Shown: piece after piece, positions 46,101 through 55,893 of the stretch
Position numbering within the stretch: position 1 is the stretch's first letter
How the letters are laid out: the number at the start of each line of letters is the position of its first letter
NCBI RefSeq assembly: GCF_018739865.1
Contig: NZ_JADOER010000004.1
Location: 177,280 to 241,279 of the forward strand
Origin: Leptothoe kymatousa TAU-MAC 1615
GTDB taxonomy: Bacteria > Cyanobacteriota > Cyanobacteriia > Phormidesmidales > Phormidesmidaceae
DNA length: 64,000 nucleotides
Reading direction: 5' to 3'
Program-made: the position numbers and the translations under genes
The notes under the pieces: model-generated
What the model saw: the letters and a program-made list of their open reading frames with translations, nothing else
What the model was told of the DNA's origin: nothing
Databases searched by the model: none

Positions 46101-47309
46101 CCCGTCATCGGCGATGTGGGCTGGACCACTTGGGAAGAGGTGAATACTGGCCCCGCCGGGTCTAACTTTGGCTGGCCCTACATCGAAGGCCCCAACCCCA
46201 CGGGCGGATACAGCAATTTAGCCCAAGCGATCGCATTTTATAACAATGGCAATCGCAACAACCCAGGGGATGAAGCCGCCGTAGTACCGCTCCTGCCCCG
46301 CACCCACGGCGCCCCGGATAATGCCAATGCCATTATGGTGGGCGACTTTTACAATGCCAACACCCTCATGTTTGGTGATGTGAACAATGGCACCCTCTAT
46401 GCCGCCACCTTAGACGACAGTCGCCAGGTGACCAATGTGCAAGTGTTTGACTCCGGTGCCCAGTTTGTGGTGGATATGAAAATGGGACCCGATGACACGC
46501 TCTATGGTGTCAATCTGGTGTCTGGTAGCATTCTGCGCTGGGACACCGACAATACCCCACCGCCTACGAGTACCTACAATGGCAACACCTATGTGTTGAC
46601 CAATGGCCTGAAGAGTTGGGAACAGGCCCAGGCGGAAGCCACTAGCCTGGGGGGGAACTTGGTCACCATCAACGATGGTGCAGAGGAAGCCTGGCTGCAG
46701 CAAACCTTTGGCAATACCGAACTGTATTGGATTGGCTTTACCGACCAACAAACCGAAGGGCAGTACGAATGGGTGAGTGGTGAGGCGGTGACCTATACCA
46801 ACTGGGCCCCGGCGGAACCCAACAACTTTGGTGGCGATCAAGACTATGGCGTGATGAACTTTGGCCCCACCCGCCAATGGGACGATGACTCCACCAGTAC
46901 CACCGGCAATGTCTTCCGAGGCATTATTGAGATTCCGGCCTTCACCTACAATGGCAAGTCCTATCGGCTAACCGACGGTGCTAAGAGCTGGGAACAGGCC
47001 CAGGCGGAAGCCACTAGCCTAGGGGGGAACTTGGTCACCATCAACGATGGCGCAGAAGAAACCTGGCTGAAGCAAACCTTTGGTAGCACCGAGCGGCTGT
47101 GGATTGGCCTTACGGATCAACAAACTGAGGGACAGTTTCGGTGGGTCAATGGTGAGGCGGTGACCTACACCAACTGGGCACCGGGGGAGCCCAACAACTT
47201 TGGCGGTGATCAGGACTTTGGCGTGATGAACTTCGGCGGCACCAGCCAATGGGATGATGACTCCACCGGCACCACCGGCAATATCTTCCGGGGCATTATC
47301 GAAATCTAA
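43152..47309 (+). CDS. Large secreted protein: DUF4347, RTX-like, Calx-beta, sorbosone dehydrogenase, C-type lectin
   Basis: The 1385-aa protein has, in order: DUF4347 (about 12-170; IHIFSHGGENTLQFANG, DLLFYGCNLAAGG), two RTX-like units (about 178-300 and 329-450; GADVFILGDETGGF) joined by a (NPP)7 linker, two Calx-beta domains (about 455-690), a glucose/sorbosone dehydrogenase-like beta-propeller (about 697-1137; RDRGLLGLAIHPEF, GLRNPFRFAFDP), and two near-identical C-type lectin domains (1142-1385). There is no N-terminal signal peptide, which fits type I-style or other non-Sec export. A surface or extracellular sugar-related role is likely. Confidence 0.9.
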   Translation: MSVNNSPASDASSVVSIAFVDGAVGQADTLIQGLQVDKVFLLNDKTNAIGQISQALGAHQNLASIHIFSHGGENTLQFANGYFSAANLGDYEEELAAWGDALSTDGDLLFYGCNLAAGGDQFIQQVSQLTQADVAASDDMTGHTSLGGDWDLETTIGTIEAAMAVDLATQAVYRDTLDTIVGTAGADGLLQGTAGDDTLSGLGGIDALRGNGGADVFILGDETGGFYNQAQFSDYADIVDFTIGEDIIQLNGVLADYTFQTVGNNTWIYQGPSSSGELVADIFDTNGVDITGSIDFTDDGTPPNPPNPPNPPNPPNPPNPPNPPTPGNTILGTAGSDGLLSGTNGDDTIKGLGGIDALAGNGGADVFVLGDETGGFYDRAQFSDYADIIDFTVGEDFIRLDGGFSDYTFETVGNNTWIYKGPSSSGELVADVFNTNGVDITGSIDFVDGGTPPPEESTFALQDSTTVFVNEAAGVATITAVRTGGIQQQATLEYTLNELGENSATGDVDFTRPTFDGRPNTGQVVFAAGVSEVSFAIPIVNDDVSEGDESFSVGIQNPTGGTLGAPRTKLITIVDDDVASTISLGQGSLNVAESDGTATVTVQRSGDAGVAASVTYSISDGTASVGEDYGGATSGTVNFAPGQTSQTIDISILEDSLTEGNETFSLSLETATNAALGAQLTTTINILDNDLDLGALTRTTAVTGLVQPTTLDWTPDGRYMLVAEKGGVVKVVDNGVLRSTPLIDIADQVNGTRDRGLLGLAIHPEFPSNPYVYLLYTYDPPETAGRTGLGGPDGNGNRPSRMVRVTVDPNTMVADANSLLVLAGTNSTWDYTNSPTGNSTGDTSITPSGIVNGTTITAPASEIEIGTQDNDPDRPGIQNQNIRDYLATDSESHSIGDLEFGADGYLYLSNGDGTSYNFVDARTVRVQDINNLSGKVLRIDPITGEGVSTNPFYNGDGDSNQSKVFYSGLRNPFRFAFDPVTDLPVIGDVGWTTWEEVNTGPAGSNFGWPYIEGPNPTGGYSNLAQAIAFYNNGNRNNPGDEAAVVPLLPRTHGAPDNANAIMVGDFYNANTLMFGDVNNGTLYAATLDDSRQVTNVQVFDSGAQFVVDMKMGPDDTLYGVNLVSGSILRWDTDNTPPPTSTYNGNTYVLTNGLKSWEQAQAEATSLGGNLVTINDGAEEAWLQQTFGNTELYWIGFTDQQTEGQYEWVSGEAVTYTNWAPAEPNNFGGDQDYGVMNFGPTRQWDDDSTSTTGNVFRGIIEIPAFTYNGKSYRLTDGAKSWEQAQAEATSLGGNLVTINDGAEETWLKQTFGSTERLWIGLTDQQTEGQFRWVNGEAVTYTNWAPGEPNNFGGDQDFGVMNFGGTSQWDDDSTGTTGNIFRGIIEI
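44061..44123 (+). repeat. 9-bp tandem repeat encoding (Asn-Pro-Pro)7
   Basis: Seven 9-bp units of the type AAYCCNCCY encode the flexible NPP linker between the two RTX-like units of the DUF4347 protein. Codon third positions vary, so selection on the peptide is plausible. Confidence 0.9.
46576..47306 (+). repeat. Tandem duplication of the C-type lectin domain
   Basis: The two lectin-coding segments (about 46576-46938 and 46942-47306) are highly similar in DNA, including a long identical stretch beginning SWEQAQAEATSLGGN in both. Each keeps the WIG and EPNN motifs, where EPN marks mannose-type specificity in canonical C-type lectins. Confidence 0.85.
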
Positions 47310-47349
47310 CCCGCTCCTGCGGCATCGGTATCGATAAATCTTCCATGGA

Positions 47350-47385
47350 ACAAGAGGGGGCAACTAAAATGTTGCCCCCTCTTGT
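47350..47385. terminator. Hairpin after the DUF4347 gene
   Basis: A perfect 15-bp stem (ACAAGAGGGGGCAAC and its complement) with a 6-nt TAAAAT loop lies 40 bp after the stop. No T-run follows, so termination is probable but not certain. Confidence 0.65.
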
Positions 47386-47477
47386 CGTGGAGCATGCTGG
47401 CAAGCCTAATAGTGGATTGGATTGGATCCGATCGCCGTTTGCTACGATGGACAAACATTTGTCAGAGGTAGCAACAT

Positions 47478-48278
47478 TTGTTTGATGCATCTCCTTTTCG
47501 AGTTCATCCACCGACCGGTCGCCCATGTCCTATTGTTGCCAGCATTCCCCACAGTGGGCTAACGGTGCCGACCGAAATGATGGAGCTGCTCCATGGACAA
47601 TACCAAGATTTTCTACCCCACCAAGACTGGCACCTGAATCGGCTCTATGATTTTTTGCCTAGTTTAGGGATTACGGTCTTAGAAGCGGCCTATAGTCGCT
47701 ATGTGGTGGATCTCAACCGAGTGGCCAAGGCTCCCTTTTTTGGCAGTTTTTGGCAGGCAGCGGTGCCACGACAAACCGCATTTGGCTCTGCCCTTTACCG
47801 AGTTGTGCCCGATCAACCGCAGATACAACGGCGCATTGATGCGATTTATCGCCCGTATCATCAACGGCTAGAGACCTTGCTCCAGGCTGCGATCGCACAG
47901 TTTGGGCAGGTTTATCTGCTCGACTTACACAGTTTTGCTGGCCCCATTACCGATCAAGTTTGTTTAGGCAATAACAATGGTCGCAGTTGTTCTAATCAAT
48001 GGATGACAGCGGTTAAGGCGGGCTTTAACGGGCAGGACTATCAGGTCGCTTGCAACCATGTTTTCAACGGCGGATATATTACGCGCCACTATGGAGCCAT
48101 GGCTAATGTGGACGCATTACAGATTGAATTTCGATATCACAACTATCTAGATCTGAAACAACTCGATCAGCCCCGGATTCCCGATTGGGATGTGCCAGAG
48201 TTCCACCAAGCGCAACAACGAGTTGCTGAGATTTTTCGATCTTTGGTAGATAATCTATCGCTTTCTTGCCAGCATTAG
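47478..48278 (+). CDS. N-formylglutamate amidohydrolase-like protein
   Basis: The 266-aa protein matches the FGase family of Zn-dependent amidohydrolases: VASIPHSGLTVPTEMMELLH, SRYVVDLNR, VYLLDLHSFAG and NHVFNGGYITRHYG. The reaction is hydrolysis of formyl-Glu or a related amide. The only good in-frame start is TTG at 47478. The C-terminus (SLVDNLSLSCQH) lies in the first copy of a 47-bp repeat. Confidence 0.85.
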   Translation: MFDASPFRVHPPTGRPCPIVASIPHSGLTVPTEMMELLHGQYQDFLPHQDWHLNRLYDFLPSLGITVLEAAYSRYVVDLNRVAKAPFFGSFWQAAVPRQTAFGSALYRVVPDQPQIQRRIDAIYRPYHQRLETLLQAAIAQFGQVYLLDLHSFAGPITDQVCLGNNNGRSCSNQWMTAVKAGFNGQDYQVACNHVFNGGYITRHYGAMANVDALQIEFRYHNYLDLKQLDQPRIPDWDVPEFHQAQQRVAEIFRSLVDNLSLSCQH

Positions 48279-48383
48279 ACCATCGGCCCTTGGTGGATAA
48301 TCTATCGCGTTCTTGCCAGCATTAGACCATCGGCCCTTGGTGGATAATCTATCGCTTTCTTGCCAGCATTAGGCCATCGGCAA
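48243..48383. repeat. 47-bp tandem triplication spanning the ends of two convergent genes
   Basis: The unit starting TTGGTGGATAATCTATCGC begins at 48243, 48290 and 48337. The first copy holds the 3' end and TAG of the plus-strand amidohydrolase-like gene. The third holds the 3' end and TAG of the minus-strand O-methyltransferase. Copy 2 is non-coding spacer. In each copy the plus strand can encode the tail SLSCQH and the minus strand the tail ADGLMLAR. Confidence 0.92.
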
Positions 48384-49014
48384 TGGGGAGCAAACTCATC
48401 GCCACCCGCCCATCGCCATGGATTTTTTGGTTGAGGGCATGGATCCGCTTTGTGCGGTTGTCGTGGTCCGCCGGTGGGTTCGCCACCCGACCCGACCACA
48501 GAACATTATCAATGGCAATGAGGCCCCCCGTGCGCACAAGCTGCAACGCCCGCTCATAGTAGTTGTCGTAGTTGCTTTTGTCGGCATCGATAAAGGCAAA
48601 GTCAAAACTGTTGCTGTGGCCTGTTGCAATTAGCTGGTCAAGGGTGTCTAGGGCGGGGGCAATGCGCAAATCGATCTTGTGATCCACCCCGGCTTTTTGC
48701 CAATATTTGCGGGCCATGGCGGTGTAGTCATCGCTAATGTCGCAGGCAATTAGCTGGCCGTCTTCAGGTAGTGCCATGGCCACAACCAAAGAGCTATATC
48801 CGGTAAATACCCCCACCTCCAGCGCTTTTTTTACCCCCAACAGTTCCACCAAAAATCCCATGAGCTGGCCTTGTTCTGGGGCGATTTGCATCACTGCCCT
48901 AGGGTGTTGGGCATTCTCTTCTCGCAGTTGTTTTAAAATCTCACTGTCGCGTACGCTCACTGATAGGAGATAGCTGTGGAGAGTTTCAGTGAGGTTAAGA
49001 ATCTGGGTAGACAT
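48349..49014 (-). CDS. SAM-dependent O-methyltransferase (family 3)
   Basis: The product (221 aa from ATG 49014, MSTQILNLTETLHSYLL) is close to caffeoyl-CoA-type catechol O-methyltransferases. Motif I is KALEVGVFTGYSSLVVAMAL, followed by DGQLIACDISDDY, the metal/substrate part FDFAFIDADKSNYDNYYERA and GGLIAIDNVLWSGRVANPP. The physiological substrate is unknown. An alternative upstream ATG at 49038 is less likely. Its 3' end lies in the third copy of the 47-bp repeat. Confidence 0.93.
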   Translation of the reverse strand: MSTQILNLTETLHSYLLSVSVRDSEILKQLREENAQHPRAVMQIAPEQGQLMGFLVELLGVKKALEVGVFTGYSSLVVAMALPEDGQLIACDISDDYTAMARKYWQKAGVDHKIDLRIAPALDTLDQLIATGHSNSFDFAFIDADKSNYDNYYERALQLVRTGGLIAIDNVLWSGRVANPPADHDNRTKRIHALNQKIHGDGRVAMSLLPIADGLMLARKR

Positions 49015-49156
49015 GGAGAGGGAAGGCGCCGTTAACAATTAGGCAAGTGTTGCCTGGCCCCATTCTATCGCCAACATTTCTATCGCCAACATTGTGAATC
49101 CCAATTTTCTGTTACAGCTGTCTAGAACAGCAATTTGCTATTCTGGGGCTATATCA

Positions 49157-49357
49157 ATGAGCAATGCTCCCATGGATGCAACTCCGGTCATACAGGTGGC
49201 TGCCCGAGTCGGGTGGATTATTGAAATTAGTCAACAGGGAAATGGATATCGCTGTTGGGTCATTAACCGTGAGTTAGATGTATTGAGCGACGGGTATGTC
49301 TATGCCACCAGCAGTGCGGCCCTAGCGGCAGGTCGCTTGTTTGTAGAACGAAGCTAG
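49157..49357 (+). CDS. Small hypothetical protein, 66 aa
   Basis: The ATG at 49157 begins MSNAPMDATPVIQVA. The short protein ends with an Ala-rich helix (ATSSAALAAGRLFVE); GWIIEISQQGNGYRCWVINR suggests beta strands. The frame extends to a GTG at 49094, which is less likely. No family is recognised. Confidence 0.5.
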   Translation: MSNAPMDATPVIQVAARVGWIIEISQQGNGYRCWVINRELDVLSDGYVYATSSAALAAGRLFVERS

Positions 49358-49387
49358 CCCGCCGCTAGGTTGCAACTATGCTGATAG

Positions 49388-49948
49388 TTAGGCCAGCACT
49401 TTTACCTTTTGCGACTGACACAACACGCGTCGCATGGTTTTGAGGTTGCCGGGGAGGTCAATGCGCATGGCCTGCTCGAGCAAAAATTTGGGCGCTGGAA
49501 TTGTGGGGGTGGCCTGGACTGAATAGGTCAGCAGGGTGCCTTCGCCAAAGTCTTCTAGCACCAGGTCGGCGGCAAAGTCGGCAAAGGTGCCGCGCTCTAG
49601 GCGAAATTGGATGCTTTGGTGCACATGTTCAACGACGTGTAGATAAATTTCTACCTGGGCCGTAAATAAAATAAAGGCCTTGCGGGCAGCTTGATATAGT
49701 TTGCGCGTAATGCGCTGGGATTGGTGCTTGACCTGCTGCTTAACGGCCGTTTCTAGCTCGCGACTTTGGGTGATGTCGGGAAAATAGTGAACCCAGCGAC
49801 TGTAGTCGGTGAGCTGTTCCCAAAGTTGAGAGCGCACCAACGGCACATACATTTGAGCAGTAACGGCGGCACCTTTACCGGAGTGATTGCGAGTTGCAAT
49901 TAGAACATCGCCGCGCAGCAAAGCCGCTTGTTGTGTCGTTGAAACCAT
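49388..49948 (-). CDS. SRPBCC/polyketide cyclase-like protein
   Basis: The 186-aa protein has the START/SRPBCC helix-grip pattern: YVPLVRSQLWEQLTDYSRW near the N-terminus, a beta-rich middle, and LLTYSVQATPTIPAPKFLLE before the C-terminal helix. Cyanobacterial members are often lipid- or pigment-related. The ligand is unknown. Confidence 0.8.
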   Translation of the reverse strand: MVSTTQQAALLRGDVLIATRNHSGKGAAVTAQMYVPLVRSQLWEQLTDYSRWVHYFPDITQSRELETAVKQQVKHQSQRITRKLYQAARKAFILFTAQVEIYLHVVEHVHQSIQFRLERGTFADFAADLVLEDFGEGTLLTYSVQATPTIPAPKFLLEQAMRIDLPGNLKTMRRVLCQSQKVKVLA

Positions 49949-50172
49949 AGGAACTATAAGGAAAACTATATAGGTGTAATCAAATAAATAAGCGGATTAA
50001 TAATGGCATTAAAGGCACCTGATTCACACGACAAATGAATTTGCCAGATTTTACTGATTCGTTGCCATTATTAACTAGACGGCGTAAGACTGGTGTCAAG
50101 CAGGCACATTATTGCGTAAAACCTTAGTGAACCTTATCGTTTCCTAGGCAAAACCCCTCATTAGTTTGACCG

Positions 50173-50358
50173 ATGACTAATCGTTTTCGTTTGCGTCCAA
50201 TCACTCAACTTTTGCTCGCCACCATGGCGATGACGGCGGTTGTGTGGATATTACGGGGAGTAGGGCTGCTGGCATTTTTGCCAGGGATTATCATTTGGTT
50301 GCTAATTTTGGCCTGTTTTGCGATCGCACTCTTCAGCACGCTGCAATCAACTCGATAA
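50173..50358 (+). CDS. Small two-helix membrane protein, 61 aa
   Basis: Two hydrophobic helices (TQLLLATMAMTAVVWIL and LAFLPGIIIWLLILACFAIA) are joined by a Gly-containing turn, with a basic N-terminus (MTNRFRLRP). A HIP1 site is inside. The function is unknown. Confidence 0.6.
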   Translation: MTNRFRLRPITQLLLATMAMTAVVWILRGVGLLAFLPGIIIWLLILACFAIALFSTLQSTR

Positions 50359-50479
50359 CCTGTTGATACCACGGGAAAACACGATAGGTTAACGAATGTA
50401 ACCAAAAATTAAATGTTGTATTAAATAAATTTTAAATTGACTTTGCTAGGTTGCCCCCAAGAGTTGTAAGGCAATCAGC

Positions 50480-50986
50480 ATGGAATACGTAGAAATTGCA
50501 GGGTCAGTGTTCGCAGTTCCCTTACTGCTACTGCTGTTGGGGGATTTTGTCGCCACATTCATTTACCATGTGCCAGAGCATGTGTTTGGCCGATATCACA
50601 GCCTTGTGCACCACAGTCCGAATCGCAGTTTTGTTAGCTACGCGGTGCGCAAACATTGTCCCCAGGCCCTATTGCCCGGTTTCCTAGGGGCATTCCCCTA
50701 TTTAATGTGGGTGCCGTTTTTATGGCTGCTGTCCCCGGTAGGCACCATGCTGGGGCTGCTGCTGGCGGAGCTCCATGTTATTTGGCGCCATCAGGAGGCC
50801 CCTAGCTACAGCACACCGAAATCGATTAAGACCCTGTGCCGTTGGTGCTGCATCACCACCCCTGAGCGTCACCAGCTGCACCATAGAAACGCCAACCTGG
50901 CCTATGGCGATGTGTTTACCTTTTACGGTGAGCCCGCCCAGCTGTGGCTCAACTTTCTGCGTCAGGTGAAACGCCAGCTTGCTTAG
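50480..50986 (+). CDS. Fatty acid hydroxylase/sterol desaturase-like membrane protein
   Basis: The 168-aa protein contains several His clusters typical of di-iron membrane oxygenases: IYHVPEHVFGRYHSLVHHSP, ELHVIWRHQ and ERHQLHHRNANLAYGD. Hydrophobic helices flank them. Length is short for this superfamily, so it may be a compact member. The substrate is unknown. Its stop codon abuts a GGAGTTCGGAATT-type repeat. Confidence 0.72.
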   Translation: MEYVEIAGSVFAVPLLLLLLGDFVATFIYHVPEHVFGRYHSLVHHSPNRSFVSYAVRKHCPQALLPGFLGAFPYLMWVPFLWLLSPVGTMLGLLLAELHVIWRHQEAPSYSTPKSIKTLCRWCCITTPERHQLHHRNANLAYGDVFTFYGEPAQLWLNFLRQVKRQLA

Positions 50987-51020
50987 GAGTTCGGAATTCG
51001 GAATTCGGAGTTCGGAATTT
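50986..51020. repeat. GGAGTTCGGAATTCGG-type short repeat
   Basis: TTCGGAATT-type units are repeated four times head to tail directly after the stop of the hydroxylase-like gene. Related sequence recurs at 55747-55784 and 58350-58369, always between genes. Confidence 0.7.
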
Positions 51021-51028
51021 AGTCAGCG

Positions 51029-51052
51029 CCCCTTGAGCGGAGTCGAAAGGGG
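51029..51052. repeat. 6-bp-stem hairpin with conserved loop GAGCGGAGTCGA
   Basis: CCCCTT and AAGGGG flank the 12-nt loop GAGCGGAGTCGA, identical to the loop at 29176-29187. The stem sequence is unrelated to the other family members. Confidence 0.85.
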
Positions 51053-51141
51053 GTATCGGCTATGGAACTTAGAGCCTTTAGGACTTCCCCATTCCGACTT
51101 CCCCATTCCGACTGCCCAAAGCCGGAACGCTGCGGATGTAG

Positions 51142-52860
<1,719 letters not shown>

Positions 52861-52878
52861 ACCCGGAGCCGACTAAAT

Positions 52879-52970
52879 CCCCTCCTCGGAGGGGTGCCCT
52901 GCGGGCGGGGTGGGTTTCGATGACGAGTGCTAACGATCGAAACCCACCCCGTTGCCCCTCCCAGGAGGGG
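52879..52970. repeat. Complex inverted repeat after pgm
   Basis: CGGGGTGGGTTTCGA (52906-52920) is perfectly complementary to 52937-52951. Outer arms CCCCTCCT (52879-52886) and AGGAGGGG (52963-52970) also pair. Elements of this CCCCTCCT...GGGTGGGTTTCGA type are typical of small cyanobacterial intergenic repeats; termination of pgm is a possible role. Confidence 0.75.
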
Positions 52971-53002
52971 AAAGTATTTGGCAAGTGGCCGTAGCTAACA
53001 GC

Positions 53003-53275
53003 CTATTGCTCAGAAATTTTGACGCTGCTGGTAATCTGTTGACGATTGCCAGTTTTTATATACTTTTCCGATACCGCAGTCATTTCCGCCACCCGCTCGG
53101 CATTTTGCACCTCTTCAGCCTTTGCTTGCACGGCGGCGGCTTCCTTTGCTTTTAAGCCATTTTTAGCTTTAGTCAAAAACGAAAGGGTAAAGCCCACACT
53201 CAGGTAGGTGGCGCTCATAATCGCCCAGCCTTCGATGACGTAGGTCATCATGTGGTTCAAGGTTTCAACAGTCAT
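53003..53275 (-). CDS. Hypothetical membrane protein with Ala-rich coiled coil, 90 aa
   Basis: One hydrophobic helix (about residues 14-34, IEGWAIMSATYLSVGFTLSF) is followed by an Ala/Glu/Lys-rich helix (KAKEAAAVQAKAEEVQNAER). GGGAG precedes the ATG at good spacing. No family is recognised. Confidence 0.6.
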   Translation of the reverse strand: MTVETLNHMMTYVIEGWAIMSATYLSVGFTLSFLTKAKNGLKAKEAAAVQAKAEEVQNAERVAEMTAVSEKYIKTGNRQQITSSVKISEQ

Positions 53276-53572
53276 GATGCGCTCCCGTTGGCAAAAACAA
53301 CGTTGGTGGATAGTTGTGCTATCTCAGTGAAAAATATAAACGCACTAAATAGGTGCGCTGCATGGGTGGGGACGTTGCTTTTCATTTAAGCAGGTTCTTT
53401 TTGGGATCGGTACTTATCAAAAAAAATATTTTCATACGACTTCTATAAAGTAAGCCTCAAGCCCCTGAATGCCTTGGGTAGTCGGTTGTGCGCTTCCTGT
53501 AAAGTGTCACATGGCCTTTGTTTTTGGGAATATTGGCTGTGGTGTATCCATCGATTTTTATTAATAAGTGCT

Positions 53573-54043
53573 ATGGGTCTTTTTGCTTTAGTTAAACCGC
53601 TATTGGGTGCGGCTGTTGGTGTTTTGGGGCTATCTTCTGCGGCGCTGGCCCTACCGCTGGTGGAAAGTGGGATTGAAAACTATGCGGGGGCTGGTATCCG
53701 TGCGGGGTTCAACGACTCTACGGCGCTGGTGCTGGATTCTAAATTTCAGGTTTTTCCGTTAGAGATGTCCAGTGTATCGGTGCGGCCTGCTGTTTACATT
53801 GGCGATGACTTGGAGGGGCGTTTGCCGCTGTCCTACGATTTTCTCTTTGATGATGGGTTTCTGCTTTTTGGCGGTGCCGGTGTGGCCTACAACTTTGATG
53901 AAGGCGACTTAGATCCAATGTTTACTGCGGGGGTGGATCTGGGGATTACAGAGCGTTTGGTGCTGAATGTTGAAGGTAACTTGATTATTAAGTCCAACGA
54001 TACGGATGCTGAGGTGGCAGCATCGATTAACTGGCGGTTTTAG
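53573..54043 (+). CDS. Putative outer-membrane beta-barrel protein
   Basis: From ATG 53573 the product is 156 aa, with a signal peptide (cleavage near ALALPLV) and alternating beta-strands (ENYAGAGIRAGFND, SVRPAVYIGDDLEGRLPLSY, LFGGAGVAYNF, GVDLGITERLVLNVEGNL) ending INWRF, where the terminal Phe is a barrel-assembly signal. The frame extends to 53474, without protein character. Confidence 0.75.
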   Translation: MGLFALVKPLLGAAVGVLGLSSAALALPLVESGIENYAGAGIRAGFNDSTALVLDSKFQVFPLEMSSVSVRPAVYIGDDLEGRLPLSYDFLFDDGFLLFGGAGVAYNFDEGDLDPMFTAGVDLGITERLVLNVEGNLIIKSNDTDAEVAASINWRF

Positions 54044-54154
54044 GCTGGTTTGGTAAACGGGCAAGGGCAATGTGTGGAAGACAGAATGCTGTAGCACTAT
54101 TCAGCTCAGGTCACTCTTCGGTATGGTGAGATACTGGGCGTCACTGTTTGCATT

Positions 54155-55513
54155 ATGTCTAATCGCTTGTCCTTGCAAACCAAAGTTGCCTACGGCATTG
54201 GTGAACTAGGCACGGCTATTCCCATTGGCCTCGCTATTTTCTATTTATTGTTTTTTCTGACTGAGGTGGTGGGGTTATCTGCCACCCAGGCTGGAGCTGT
54301 GCTGTTGATTGGTCGGGTGTGGGATGCCGTTAACGACCCCGTCATTGGCTGGCTTAGCGATCGCACCCGTTCCCGTTGGGGCCGTCGCTACCCTTGGTTG
54401 GTGCTGGGCGCACTGCCCCTGGGCTTTTTCACCTTTATGCTCTGGCTGGTGCCACCGCTACAGTCCCAGACCAGTCTTTTTATTTACTACACGCTGATGG
54501 CCATCGGTGGCTATGCGGCCTTTTCGGTGATTATTTTGCCGATGGTGGCCATTGCCACGGAGCTTACCCCCGACTATGACGAACGCACCAGCATTATGTC
54601 GGTGCGCTCGGCGGCTAATATTGTCGGTTCTGTGGTGGGGTTGGTGCTGGCCCAAATTATTTTTGCCCTGGTGGAAGATACCCAGCGGCAGTACATGATT
54701 TTAGGGGGCGTCAGCGGCATTTTTATTGTGGTGGCCATTTTCATTTGTGTGGTGGGCACCTACGGTCAGTATCGTCCGGTGATGCGCAACCAGCCGGAGG
54801 TCTCTCCCCATCCCATGGGCCGCCAGCTGCGCAAGGTGTTTAGCAATCCCGCGTTTCGCTGGGTGATGGGCCTCTATCTATGTTCGTGGGTGGGGGTGCA
54901 GGTAACGGCGGCGATGTTGCCCTTTTTTGTGACCGACTGGATGGGGCTGGGGGAGCAGCACTTTACCCAAATGGCGATCGCAGTGCAGGGGAGTTCGGTG
55001 CTGCTGCTGCCGTTTTGGCTGTGGGTCACCAAACGCACCAGCAAGCGCTGGGTCTATTTTGCGGGGGCTCCGTTGGCCCTGTGTGGCCTCGGGGTGTTGG
55101 GGCTGCTGCAGCCAGGTCAGATTGTGGCCATGTACATTGTGGGGGTGGTGATCGGCGCGGGGCTATCCACCTTTTATTTGGTGCCCTTTGCCATGCTGCC
55201 CGATGTGATTGACGATGAAGAATTGCGCACCGGCGAACGCCAGGAGGGCATTTTTATTAGCCTGATGGTGTTTTTGCAAAAGGTGGGCATTGCGATCGCG
55301 ATCTTTATCTCAGGCTGGCTATTGGACTGGGCCGGGCAGATCAGCCCAGAAATACGCCTATCGGTGATTCGGCTGTTGGCCAGTGCCGGTCCCAGTTTGT
55401 TAATCTTCGGCGGTCTCTACTGTGTCTATCGCTATCCCCTCACCCGCTGTGCCCACCACCGGATTCGTCTCCAGCTAGAAAAACAGTCGCGATCGCCCCA
55501 AAGACAGCCCTAG
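54155..55513 (+). CDS. MFS transporter, GPH sugar:cation symporter family
   Basis: The 452-aa protein has about 12 helices and begins KVAYGIGELGTAIPIGL. The MFS_2 hallmark WDAVNDPVIGWLSDRTRSRW GRR follows helix 2 (it is interrupted here only for length). PDVIDDEELRTGERQEGIFI is the late GPH motif. It likely imports a glycoside, pentose or uronide with a cation. The substrate is unknown. The CPXCG protein gene starts 18 bp after its stop. Confidence 0.9.
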   Translation: MSNRLSLQTKVAYGIGELGTAIPIGLAIFYLLFFLTEVVGLSATQAGAVLLIGRVWDAVNDPVIGWLSDRTRSRWGRRYPWLVLGALPLGFFTFMLWLVPPLQSQTSLFIYYTLMAIGGYAAFSVIILPMVAIATELTPDYDERTSIMSVRSAANIVGSVVGLVLAQIIFALVEDTQRQYMILGGVSGIFIVVAIFICVVGTYGQYRPVMRNQPEVSPHPMGRQLRKVFSNPAFRWVMGLYLCSWVGVQVTAAMLPFFVTDWMGLGEQHFTQMAIAVQGSSVLLLPFWLWVTKRTSKRWVYFAGAPLALCGLGVLGLLQPGQIVAMYIVGVVIGAGLSTFYLVPFAMLPDVIDDEELRTGERQEGIFISLMVFLQKVGIAIAIFISGWLLDWAGQISPEIRLSVIRLLASAGPSLLIFGGLYCVYRYPLTRCAHHRIRLQLEKQSRSPQRQP

Positions 55514-55531
55514 TCCACCCCTATCGACCCT

Positions 55532-55723
55532 ATGCAAACCACCGCCGAATACTACTGCGCCTACTGCGGCGAACCGAGCACCACCTTTATCGATATCAGT
55601 GGCGGCCTCACCCAACAATATGTGGAAGACTGTCAGGTGTGCTGTCGGCCCAACGTGTTGTACATCACCATCGATGAAGACACCTTAGATGTAGATATTC
55701 AAACAGACTGCGAGGACCGCTAA
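55532..55723 (+). CDS. CPXCG-motif cysteine-rich protein
   Basis: The 63-aa protein has two Cys pairs, YCAYCGEPS and CQVCCRPN, which form a small zinc ribbon, and an acidic C-terminus. It matches the CPXCG cysteine-rich family, of unknown function. Length is normal. Confidence 0.85.
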   Translation: MQTTAEYYCAYCGEPSTTFIDISGGLTQQYVEDCQVCCRPNVLYITIDEDTLDVDIQTDCEDR

Positions 55724-55746
55724 GGAAAATGATTTTCCAGGCGTCT

Positions 55747-55784
55747 GGAGTTCGGAATTCCGAATTCAACCCCCCGAATTCAAC
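55747..55784. repeat. GGAGTTCGGAATT-type short repeat, inverted copy
   Basis: GGAGTTCGGAATTCCGAATT is followed by a second GAATT element. The central part is palindromic. It shares sequence with 50986-51020 and 58350-58369. Confidence 0.6.
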
Positions 55785-55893
55785 TCGATATCCCTGGGCA
55801 GATGCGGGCCATGTTGGTCACAATAGATGCGAAACGGCCACATACATGTGCATGGCCACAAACGTGTGAATTGCTAATCATTGATTGGGAGTT

